Below the pieces are notes generated by a model. The model saw nothing but the letters and a program-made list of their open reading frames with translations, made no database searches and was not told the DNA's origin. Shown piece by piece: positions 1 through 6,018 of a stretch of 7,216 bases of DNA. Position 1 is the stretch's first letter, and every line of letters begins with the position of its first letter. Origin of the DNA: an uncultured beta proteobacterium (GTDB lineage Bacteria > Pseudomonadota > Gammaproteobacteria > Burkholderiales > Rhodocyclaceae); NCBI GenBank assembly GCA_903933395.1, contig CAIZKA010000052.1, positions 1 through 7,216 of the forward strand. Reading direction: 5' to 3'. The position numbers were made by a program, and so were the translations under genes.

Positions 1-618
1 CACGCCTTCACCCAGGCCGACGGCTCGATGAATCGCAAGTACGGCGGCAACGGCCTCGGCCTGATCATCTGCAAACGCATCGCGCTCTTGATGGGCGGCG
101 ATGCGGGAGTGGTCAGCGAAGAAGGCGTCGGCAGCACCTTCCGGGCTACCCTGCGGCTGCGCCGGGTGATGGATGCGCCGGCACTCGAGAGCCCTCCGGC
201 ACCGTCGGCGCAGGCGGTGCTGGCGCGGGATTTTGCCGGTACTCGCGTGCTGCTGGTCGACGACGATCCGGTGAACCTGGAAGTCATGACATTTCTGCTG
301 GAGACTGCCGGCCTCGCGCCCGAGTCGGCCAGCAATGGCCGGGAGGCGGTGGCGATGGCCCGTACTGGCGGCTATGGCCTGATCCTGATGGATGTGCAGA
401 TGCCGGTGATGAACGGCGTCGAGGCCACCCGCGCCATCCGTGAGTTGCCGGACATGGCCCGGATCCCGATTCTGGCCGTGACCGCCCATGCCTTCGATGA
501 GGATCGCAACAGTTTTCTGGCAGCGGGAATGGACGATCACATCACAAAGCCGGCGACCTCGAATCAACTCTGTTCAACCGTGCTGCGCTGGTTGCAGAAG
601 GCGGCCGGCCCGGCCTGA
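1..618 (+). CDS. Hybrid sensor histidine kinase, C-terminal part (ATPase end plus receiver domain), 5'-truncated by window
   Basis: The frame is open from base 1, so the start and all sensor, dimerisation and N-box regions lie outside the window. The visible 205 codons begin with the end of a HATPase domain: an F-box-like FTQAD at residues 3-7, then the glycine-rich lid KYGGNGLGL at 13-21 and the closing GVGSTF. A short Ala/Pro linker (about 56-80) leads to a complete receiver domain (about 82-199). This has the acidic triad DDD at 87-89, phospho-acceptor Asp131 in LMDVQMPVMNG, Thr161 in AVTAHA and Lys183 in ITKP. All residues needed for phosphotransfer are present, so the receiver should be functional. 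No HPt domain follows, so a separate phosphotransfer protein would be needed if it acts in a relay. The signal and output are unknown, and nothing visible ties it to the flagellar genes. A double-domain response regulator cannot be excluded, but the ATPase motifs make a kinase nearly certain. Confidence 0.93.
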   Translation, partial: HAFTQADGSMNRKYGGNGLGLIICKRIALLMGGDAGVVSEEGVGSTFRATLRLRRVMDAPALESPPAPSAQAVLARDFAGTRVLLVDDDPVNLEVMTFLLETAGLAPESASNGREAVAMARTGGYGLILMDVQMPVMNGVEATRAIRELPDMARIPILAVTAHAFDEDRNSFLAAGMDDHITKPATSNQLCSTVLRWLQKAAGPA

Positions 619-756
619 CCCGGATCCCGCGGCCGGGGAAGCCCGGAAACCGGAAGCGGAGCGAAGGGAAGCCGGGTTGGAATCCGGTTCGAACGCGACA
701 ATTCCAGGACCGGAAACCATCACCCGACTCCGGGCAAGGCTGCCAGAATGACCTGC

Positions 757-775
757 CCGCTCCACCCTGGAGCGG
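757..775. terminator. Perfect 8-bp inverted repeat between converging genes, possible bidirectional terminator
   Basis: CCGCTCCA (757-764) and TGGAGCGG (768-775) are exact reverse complements around a CCC loop. The hairpin lies in the 184-base gap between the end of the kinase (618) and the end of the minus-strand gene (803), where a shared terminator is expected. A second, weaker pair, GACATC (781-786) and GATGTC (799-804), lies just beside it. Neither strand has a T-tract after the stem, so a classical intrinsic terminator is not shown. It could instead be a transcript 3'-end stabiliser. The rest of the gap shows no gene. Confidence 0.35.
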
Positions 776-802
776 AGCGTGACATCGCCGACGTCAGTGA
801 TG

Positions 803-1549
803 TCAATTCAGCGGCAGCCTGATCGTGGGAAGTGCCGGCAAGATTGGAGGTGTCGGCACGGTTGGCAACATCGGCAAGGGTTGCAGCACCGGTTTCGCAT
901 TCGACCCGAACACGGCACCCCACAATTCGCCTGCGTGTGGATATGAAACGGCTGGCGGATCGGGCGGAAGCCTTGCTTCATGCTGGTTTGCCCATGCCGC
1001 CGCGTTGCCATAGGCGGTTCTCCAGTTAGCGATGACCTGGGCGATGACCTGCTCTTTTGTCGGCACTTGCATCGTGCATACATGGGATTCGTCCTCCCTT
1101 TCCAGACTCATCGCACGATTCATTTCGTTCAGCTCTTTCAGGCTCTCGCATCCGTCCTTGATGTCCAGCGCGGTCATCGCCACCAGGACCCCGGCGCCGA
1201 TATAGGGGATCGCCGTCCCCGCCATTGTCGAAACGTTCCGGGAAACATTCCTGGAAACCCGGCGCGCCAGGTTGAACGACAGCCTTCTTCCTGCTGTTTC
1301 GGCGATCAGCACCCTTTCCTTCAGCTCGATCACTCTCGTTTCGAGATTCCGATTGGCTTTCTCCAGTTCCTGAAGCTTTCCCTCAAGATCGATATTCGCC
1401 TTTTCCAATGCGGCGTATTTTTCTTCAAGACTCATCGTCCCGGGATCGGTACCTGCAATGGCCATCGGCGACGCAGCGGCAGCTTGCGCATGCGTCAAAC
1501 CGCTGTTTGCGAAGATGCAGGCTGCCAGGACGAGAATGCGCAGCGGCAT
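803..1549 (-). CDS. Unrecognised secreted coiled-coil protein with proline-rich tail
   Basis: I do not recognise a named family. Starting at the ATG at 1549 gives 248 residues. Residues 1-23 look like a Sec signal peptide: MPLR, a hydrophobic run, then a likely cleavage site after AQA. Residues about 39-84 are a strong coiled coil with leucines and charged residues in heptads (LEEKYAALEKAN, LQELEKANRNLE). After the short repeat RNVSRNVS comes a hydrophobic, glycine-containing stretch, about 112-130 (AIPYIGAGVLVAMTALDI), which could be a membrane segment. Cys134 and Cys158 could pair in the periplasm. The last 30 or so residues are rich in Pro and Leu with LPxLP-like spacing. The reading frame stays open to an ATG at 1837, but that extension is Arg-rich and not protein-like. 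An ATG at 1642 has a better ribosome site (GAAGG, 8 bases away) and is a possible alternative start, though it would place 31 residues before the signal sequence. An LAAC lipobox-like match occurs in the signal but lies very close to the N-terminus. The gene is less GC-rich than its neighbours (about 48% over 1081-1140). Confidence 0.72.
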   Translation of the reverse strand: MPLRILVLAACIFANSGLTHAQAAAASPMAIAGTDPGTMSLEEKYAALEKANIDLEGKLQELEKANRNLETRVIELKERVLIAETAGRRLSFNLARRVSRNVSRNVSTMAGTAIPYIGAGVLVAMTALDIKDGCESLKELNEMNRAMSLEREDESHVCTMQVPTKEQVIAQVIANWRTAYGNAAAWANQHEARLPPDPPAVSYPHAGELWGAVFGSNAKPVLQPLPMLPTVPTPPILPALPTIRLPLN

Positions 1550-2011
1550 GACGCCATGCAAAAGTTCGCGACTCTTCACTGGCGCCAGGGGCGCCCTGCG
1601 CGCGCCGTCGATTACCGGTCCCGTATTCGCCCTGTTCAACATTTTCGCTGCCTTCATGGTCGGATGATTTTTCGACTGCGGGTGGCCCGTCAAGTCGATG
1701 GCGTTATGCCAACGATATCGACGATGCGGCGAGTCCGCGATCGCGCGCAATGCGTGGCGGCCTTTCCGTCGCGCTGCCGCTTGCACGGCGAGCCTACGTA
1801 GATACCGCAGTTTGTCGCGTGTTACACGGATAAACAAAACGTCGCCCCTTTGAGAATATCACTCTCCATGGGACACGAACATTCTGTTGCCTTGCCTTGC
1901 CGGACGGAAGACAGGAAGTCATGGCCCATTTACAGGGATAGCAACCATGAGCAGCATCATTTCCGCGACGACCCGACGGCCGCTGCACTTCCGCGAAGAC
2001 CCGGAATTTCC
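1550..2011. other. Divergent intergenic region between the secreted-protein gene and fliH
   Basis: This 462-base stretch has no confident gene. It must hold the start signals of both divergent transcripts. On the minus strand a TTGACG (1688-1693 on +) matches a sigma-70 -35 box closely, but the only -10 candidate at 17-bp spacing (AAATCA, 1665-1670) is poor. No sigma-54 or sigma-28 consensus was found before fliH on the + strand. Close to fliH it contains a six-codon ORF (1921-1941) and the start of a 37-codon ORF (1947-2060) with a good ribosome site. An 8-bp palindrome CTACGTAG lies at 1794-1801. No fliG-like coding sequence was seen. Confidence 0.6.
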
Positions 2012-2060
2012 ATGCCCCGACACAAATCCGCACCGACTGCCTGGAAACGCTGGGAGCTGA
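1947..2060 (+). other. Short ORF with good ribosome site overlapping the fliH start out of frame
   Basis: An ATG at 1947 has AGGGA (1934-1938) 8 bases upstream, the best ribosome site in the region. It opens a 37-codon frame beginning MSSIISATTRRPL and ending at the TGA 2058-2060, which is 46 bases inside fliH in another frame. Possible readings are a leader peptide coupling translation to fliH, a chance ORF, or the original fliH start separated from its body by an indel. The opening MSSII resembles FliH N-termini known to me, but the remaining residues do not. I see no domain. Confidence 0.25.
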
Positions 2061-2689
2061 CGCACTTCAGCGAAGCTGCCGGTACCGTCGCCGCCAAAGC
2101 CAGTTCAGCCATGACACGTTTGCCGCCGACCGCCGTGGCGCCAGCGCCGACTTCCGCCGACGATGAAGCCGCCCGTCTGAGCGAAGCAGCCCTGCGCGAG
2201 GGCTATCAGGCCGGGTTCGACTCGGGTCGCGAAGCGGCGGCAGCAGACGGACGGCAACTCGCCGCGCGCCTGGCGCAGGCCATTTCCCGCTTCGATTCCG
2301 GCGTTGCCCAGCTCGAGCAAACCGCGGCCGATGAAGTTCTGGCGCTGGCGCTCGAAGTTGCGCGCAAGGTAATTCATCAGACCATTGCGGTGCAGCCCCG
2401 GATCATCGTCGACGTCATCCGGGATGCCCTGCTGCAAATGCCTTTGCAGCACGCAATGATTCACCTCAATCCGGAAGATGCGGCGCTGGTGCGTACCCAC
2501 GGCGGCGAGCATCTGACGCATGCCGGCCACCGCATCCAGGAAGACCCGCAACTGGTGCGCGGCGATGTCGTCATCGAGGCCGGCGGCGCGCATCTGAATG
2601 CCCGCCTCGCCACGCGCTGGCAGAACGTGCTCGCCACGCTCGATCAGGATACGCCGTGGCTCGCAACGGACGATACGGGGCCGCCATGA
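2012..2689 (+). CDS. fliH: Flagellar export apparatus protein FliH (ATPase regulator)
   Basis: FliH is the cytosolic partner of the export ATPase FliI: two FliH bind one FliI, restrain its activity and tether it to the C-ring and export gate. From the ATG at 2012 the protein has 225 residues, within the usual FliH range. It opens with the FliH-like motif TAWKRWEL (about 9-16), followed by an Ala/Pro linker. A GxxxGxxxG run, GYQAGFDSG, lies at about 64-72; such glycine repeats are a hallmark of FliH helices. The C-terminal domain contains EVLALALEVARKVI and later HLNPEDAALV, EDPQLVRGDVVIEAGG and the terminal TRWQNVLATL, all FliH/YscL-like. The frame is open back to 1850, but that extension has no FliH character. 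The ribosome site at 2012 is weak (GGA in CCGGAATTTCC). fliI overlaps the stop by ATGA. Unusually, no fliG precedes it. Confidence 0.93.
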   Translation: MPRHKSAPTAWKRWELTHFSEAAGTVAAKASSAMTRLPPTAVAPAPTSADDEAARLSEAALREGYQAGFDSGREAAAADGRQLAARLAQAISRFDSGVAQLEQTAADEVLALALEVARKVIHQTIAVQPRIIVDVIRDALLQMPLQHAMIHLNPEDAALVRTHGGEHLTHAGHRIQEDPQLVRGDVVIEAGGAHLNARLATRWQNVLATLDQDTPWLATDDTGPP

Positions 2690-4077
2690 ACCCGCAAGGA
2701 CTGACACAGTATCTCGAGCAGTGCCGCGGCCAGGTGGCCGCTGCCCAGGCCTGCCACCTCGCCGGCCGGCTGACCCGCATCAACGGGCTGGTGATGGAGG
2801 CCTCCGGCCTGAAGTTGCCGCTGGGCGCCGCGGTGCACATCCAGACGCCCGGCGCCGGCCTGGTCGAAGCCGAAATCGTCGGCTTTGCCGGCGACCGGCT
2901 GTTCATGATGCCCGCTGAAGATGTCTATGGATTGGCCCCCGGCGCACTGGTGCTGCCGCAGGAGCCGCCACCGGTCGCCCCGGTTTTCGGGAAAGGTGCG
3001 CCGGCCAAGCGCCGCGCCAGGGATCGCACCAAACACCTGCCGGTGGGTGACGAACTGCTGGGCCGGGTGGTCGACGGCAACGGCCGGCCGCTCGACGATC
3101 TCGGCCCCATCGTTACCCGCCACCTGCATTCATTGGCGAGCCGTCCGCTCAACCCCTTGCAGCGGGAACCTATCCGTCACAGCATGGATGTCGGCATCCG
3201 CGCCATCAACGGCTTGCTGACGGTTGGTCGCGGTCAGCGCCTGGGCCTGTTCTCCGGCTCGGGCGTGGGCAAGAGCGTGCTGCTGGGCATGATGGCGCGC
3301 TACACCGAAGCCGACCGCATCGTGGTCGGACTGATCGGCGAACGCGGCCGCGAAGTACAGGAATTCATCGACCGGAATCTCGGCCGCGACGGCCGCGCCC
3401 GCTCGGTCGTCGTCGCCGCCCCGGCCGATGTCAGTCCGTTGCTGCGACTGCAGGGCGCCGCCTATGCGACGGCGATTGCCGAGCACTTTCGCGATGAAGG
3501 CCGGCATGTGCTGCTGATCATGGATTCGCTCACCCGCTACGCCATGGCGCAGCGCGAGATTGCCCTGGCCATCGGCGAGCCGCCGGTCACCCGCGGTTAC
3601 CCCCCGTCGGTCTTCGCCCGCCTGCCGCAACTGGTGGAGCGCGCCGGCAACGGTCCCGCCGGCGGCGGCTCGATCACCGCCTTCTACACGGTGCTCACCG
3701 AGGGCGACGATCCGCAGGACCCGATTGCCGATGCCGCGCGCGCCATTCTCGATGGTCATATCGTGCTGGGACGCCAACTGGCCGATGCCGGTCACTACCC
3801 GGCCATCGATATCGAACAGTCCATCTCGCGCGTAATGAACCATCTCATCACGCCCGACCAACTCGAACTTGCACGCCAGTTCAAGCAGCTTTATTCACGC
3901 TACCAGCGCGCCCGCGACCTGCTCGCGGTCGGCGCCTATCAGCCGGGCTCGGATCTCCTCCTCGACCGCGCGATTGCGCTCTACCCCAGGCTGGAAGCCT
4001 TTCTCCAGCAACCCATCGAAGAGCGCGCCAACAGCGAAAGCGCACGTCAGCGCCTTGGCGAACTGTTCGCAGCGTGA
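2686..4077 (+). CDS. fliI: Flagellum-specific ATP synthase/export ATPase FliI
   Basis: FliI is the hexameric ATPase of the flagellar type III export apparatus; it drives unfolding and delivery of substrates to the membrane gate and is related to the F1 beta subunit. The ATG at 2686 overlaps the fliH stop (ATGA), indicating translational coupling, and gives 463 residues, normal for the family. The ORF could start 10 codons earlier at 2656, but that region lies inside fliH and adds nothing conserved. The N-terminal beta-barrel domain spans about 1-100. Walker A, GSGVGKS, is at 191-197. The catalytic region GLIGERGREVQEF follows at about 215-227. Walker B, VLLIMD, is at 275-280 and runs into SLTRYAMAQREIALAIGEPP, a very typical FliI/YscN stretch. 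The C-terminal helical domain ends at 463. No key residue is missing. Confidence 0.98.
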   Translation: MNPQGLTQYLEQCRGQVAAAQACHLAGRLTRINGLVMEASGLKLPLGAAVHIQTPGAGLVEAEIVGFAGDRLFMMPAEDVYGLAPGALVLPQEPPPVAPVFGKGAPAKRRARDRTKHLPVGDELLGRVVDGNGRPLDDLGPIVTRHLHSLASRPLNPLQREPIRHSMDVGIRAINGLLTVGRGQRLGLFSGSGVGKSVLLGMMARYTEADRIVVGLIGERGREVQEFIDRNLGRDGRARSVVVAAPADVSPLLRLQGAAYATAIAEHFRDEGRHVLLIMDSLTRYAMAQREIALAIGEPPVTRGYPPSVFARLPQLVERAGNGPAGGGSITAFYTVLTEGDDPQDPIADAARAILDGHIVLGRQLADAGHYPAIDIEQSISRVMNHLITPDQLELARQFKQLYSRYQRARDLLAVGAYQPGSDLLLDRAIALYPRLEAFLQQPIEERANSESARQRLGELFAA

Positions 4078-4117
4078 CATCGACACTACCTGACCTATTC
4101 CCCGAAAGTATTCCATC

Positions 4118-4606
4118 ATGTCCTCACGATTTCCACTGCAGCCCTTGCTCGACCTCTCCCATTTGCGCCTTGACGAAGCGGCGCGCGAACTGGGCCTCCT
4201 GATCGCCGGCGAGCAGGAGGCCTCGCAGCGACTCAGCATGCTGGTGCAGTATCGCGAGGAATACCATGCCAGGTTTCTGGCGGCGGCAAAGAGCGGCATC
4301 GGCCTCGGCGAATGGAGCAACTACACCCACTTTCTGGCCCGCATCGACGATGCCATCATTCCCGCCGCGCTGGCCGTAACGCAGACCCAGCAACAAACCC
4401 TTGCCGGACAGCAGAACTGGATGGGGAAACACGGACGCGTCAGGGCCTTCGATACGCTGGCGGATCGCCATCAGTCACAGGTCGTTTCGCGCGAGCAGCG
4501 GGCCGAACAGAAGGCCAGCGACGAGCATGGCGCGCGGCGCCATGGTGCAACGGACAGCGAGTGGAATCCCTTCCGCCTGCTTGCGCAGCCTCTCCCGGCA
4601 GGCTAG
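4118..4606 (+). CDS. fliJ: Flagellar export chaperone/stalk protein FliJ
   Basis: FliJ is a small coiled-coil protein that sits in the central pore of the FliI hexamer, promotes its assembly, couples it to FlhA and helps recycle export chaperones. The product has 162 residues, slightly longer than the usual 145-150. It begins MSSRFPLQPLLDL, like other FliJ N-termini, and is nearly all charged helix. Typical features are the EWSNYTHFLARIDDAI segment (about 65-80), the single Trp at 101 and the AFDTLADRHQ stretch (110-119) followed by REQRAEQKASDEH. The last 14 or so residues (from WNPF onward) contain prolines and look like a non-helical extension. The ribosome site is poor (CGAAAG about 10 bases upstream). 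The gene follows fliI after 40 bases, so it is probably cotranscribed with fliHI. Identification rests on position and sequence style together. Confidence 0.92.
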   Translation: MSSRFPLQPLLDLSHLRLDEAARELGLLIAGEQEASQRLSMLVQYREEYHARFLAAAKSGIGLGEWSNYTHFLARIDDAIIPAALAVTQTQQQTLAGQQNWMGKHGRVRAFDTLADRHQSQVVSREQRAEQKASDEHGARRHGATDSEWNPFRLLAQPLPAG

Positions 4607-4623
4607 AACGGCTGCCGAGTTTG

Positions 4624-4639
4624 TGGCACGGGCCTTGCA
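4624..4639 (+). promoter_or_regulatory. Sigma-54 (RpoN) promoter upstream of fliK
   Basis: The sequence TGGCAC-GGGCC-TTGCA matches the -24/-12 sigma-54 consensus TGGCAC-N5-TTGCA at every defined position. The invariant GG (4625-4626) and GC (4637-4638) have exactly 10 bases between them. It is on the coding strand within the 72-base fliJ-fliK gap. The predicted transcript start is near 4650, leaving a leader of about 29 bases before the fliK ATG, which has a GGAAG ribosome site at 4666-4670. ATGATC occurs twice nearby (4639-4644 and 4654-4659). Sigma-54 promoters need an enhancer-binding activator; in polar flagellates this is an FleQ/FlrA- or FleR/FlrC-type protein, but no binding site can be assigned here. 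Confidence 0.85.
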
Positions 4640-4678
4640 TGATCGAGTGCACGATGATCCAGGCTGGAAGAAAATAAA

Positions 4679-5887
4679 ATGGCTGAAATCCTGATTGCGC
4701 TGCACGCCGTACCCTCCTCGACCCAGATCGCCGGTCGCGGCATTGAGCCTCGCACCAGCGAAGCGGCGAGGGCGGACACCGAAGCCGGCGCCCCTGCGCC
4801 GTTCGCTGCCGTCCTGAAATCCCAAAGCGAAAAAATCACGACCGGATCCGCCAAGGAAAGCTCATCCGCGGCAGAGTTGCCACCGGAGTCGGCCACGGCA
4901 GATACCGTGGCAGCCGCTGATCCGGCCGCTCTGCTGTCCCTGCTCGGGGCGGATCTTCCTGTCGCCGCGAATGCGGAGCAGACGACACTACTGCCAGCCA
5001 ACTCGCCGGCAAGCCTGGATCAGGCCAATATGCTCACCCTGCTTCCACAGGAGTCTGCGCCGAACGTCGCCCTGACCGCGCCGGCCAGCGCCGCCGATTC
5101 TTTCGTTGCGTCGTCGAGGTCTGCAGCAACCCCTGCCAACCCGGCCGGCGCCGTAACGCCAGCGCCGACTTTTGAGACGGGCGAGAAGCCCGGCAGAGAG
5201 AAAAATACCTCCGGACAACACCTTGAGCCTGCTGCCGGTCTCGCCCTTGAGCGCAGCACCGCCCCGGACAAGCTTGCCGTCGAAGCGGCAATTACTGCCG
5301 CATCCGCGAAGACCGCCACCCCCTCAACGAGCCATGATCCGAACGAAGGGGAGTTCCGCGCCATCATCGAACGCGTGGCAAACAACCCCGCGGCGATTGG
5401 GCTGCAGACCAACGCAACATCGGCACCCACGGCGCCGACGCCCGGCCTGCGCATGGAAACCCCTCTGGGCCAGGCCGGCTGGCGCGACGAAGTCGGCCAG
5501 AAGCTGACGTGGATGGTGAGCAACAACCGGCAACAGGCCGAACTCGTGTTGAATCCGCCGCAACTGGGCCGCATCGAAGTCACCCTGATTCTCGAAGGCG
5601 ACCGGGCCAGCGTGAGCTTTGCCACACCCCACCCGGCGGTGCGCGAGACGCTTGAAAATTCCATGATGCGACTGCGCGAAGTGCTCGCCGATGCCGGAGT
5701 CACCCTTGGCCAAACCCATGTCGGCGCCGATTCCCGCCACAATTCCAGTTCAATGCACCCGAACAATGACGGCCTTGCCTCCGCGTCCGTCGATGGCGAA
5801 CGCCATGCCGCCACAATCAGCGTGCCTGGCCGCGAATCGGCATGGCGCTCCGCAGCCGGCCGCGGCATGGTGGACGTTTTTGCATAG
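4679..5887 (+). CDS. fliK: Flagellar hook-length control protein FliK
   Basis: FliK is exported during hook assembly, measures hook length and switches the export gate (via FlhB) from rod/hook to filament substrates. The product has 402 residues, normal for FliK. Residues about 1-250 are low-complexity, rich in Ala, Pro, Thr and Ser, as expected of the variable ruler region. The C-terminal Flg_hook domain (about 260-350) is clear: GQAGWRDEVGQKLTWMV, then AELVLNPPQLGRIEVTL at 287-303, then HPAVRETLENSMMRLREVLADAG. A short unstructured tail of about 50 residues follows. The ATG at 4679 has a good ribosome site (GGAAG, 8 bases away). The sigma-54 promoter directly upstream indicates that fliK begins its own transcript. 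The N-terminal part will align poorly with relatives, so family assignment depends on the C-terminal domain and gene order. Confidence 0.95.
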   Translation: MAEILIALHAVPSSTQIAGRGIEPRTSEAARADTEAGAPAPFAAVLKSQSEKITTGSAKESSSAAELPPESATADTVAAADPAALLSLLGADLPVAANAEQTTLLPANSPASLDQANMLTLLPQESAPNVALTAPASAADSFVASSRSAATPANPAGAVTPAPTFETGEKPGREKNTSGQHLEPAAGLALERSTAPDKLAVEAAITAASAKTATPSTSHDPNEGEFRAIIERVANNPAAIGLQTNATSAPTAPTPGLRMETPLGQAGWRDEVGQKLTWMVSNNRQQAELVLNPPQLGRIEVTLILEGDRASVSFATPHPAVRETLENSMMRLREVLADAGVTLGQTHVGADSRHNSSSMHPNNDGLASASVDGERHAATISVPGRESAWRSAAGRGMVDVFA

Positions 5888-6018
5888 AGCGGAAAACGCA
5901 TGACGCCGGAACAGTCCCGCCCGGCTGCGGCAAAACGACTTTACGGCCGCGGAGCGAAAAAAGAGCCCCGACGCCCGCCACCTACTGCATGTCCATGACA
6001 TTACTCCGGAGAACCTAA
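5888..6018. other. fliK-fliL intergenic region with a possible 32-codon ORF
   Basis: This 131-base gap is the longest inside the flagellar run. It contains an ATG at 5900 opening a 32-codon frame that stops at 5996-5998; it begins MTPEQSRPAAAKRLYG and is basic and proline-rich, with no recognisable domain and only a weak upstream AGCGGAAA. A loose GCGGC/GCCGC pair is present, but it is not a convincing terminator. I found no sigma-54 or sigma-28 promoter. The fliL ribosome site (GGAG, 6008-6011) is at its right end. fliL therefore probably depends on read-through from the fliK promoter. Confidence 0.4.

Noticed and set aside
1665..1693. Sigma-70-like promoter on the minus strand (TTGACG, 17 bp, AAATCA)
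   Set aside because: The -35 box is good but the -10 box matches the consensus poorly. It is mentioned in the intergenic entry only.
980..1801. 273-codon open frame on the + strand opposite the secreted-protein gene
   Set aside because: It is rich in His, Cys, Arg and Phe in no protein-like order, while the minus strand reads as a clean signal peptide and heptad coiled coil. It is a shadow.
1794..1801. 8-bp palindrome CTACGTAG
   Set aside because: It is too short to mean much alone, with no flanking symmetry or second copy nearby.
1550..1837. N-terminal extension of the minus-strand gene up to the ATG at 1837
   Set aside because: The extra residues are an Arg/His-rich run with no domain, and they would bury a good signal peptide about 96 residues inside the protein.
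1850..2011. Extended fliH start at 1850
   Set aside because: The added 54 residues lack any FliH character and have no ribosome site; the FliH motif begins just after the ATG at 2012.
3130..3861. 243-codon minus-strand open frame within fliI
   Set aside because: It is an antisense shadow of a strongly conserved ATPase gene, produced by high GC; the composition is His/Arg/Gly-rich with no motif.
5020..5901. 293-codon minus-strand open frame opposite fliK
   Set aside because: It covers the Flg_hook domain in antisense and has no domain logic; the + strand frame has the promoter, ribosome site and conserved domain.
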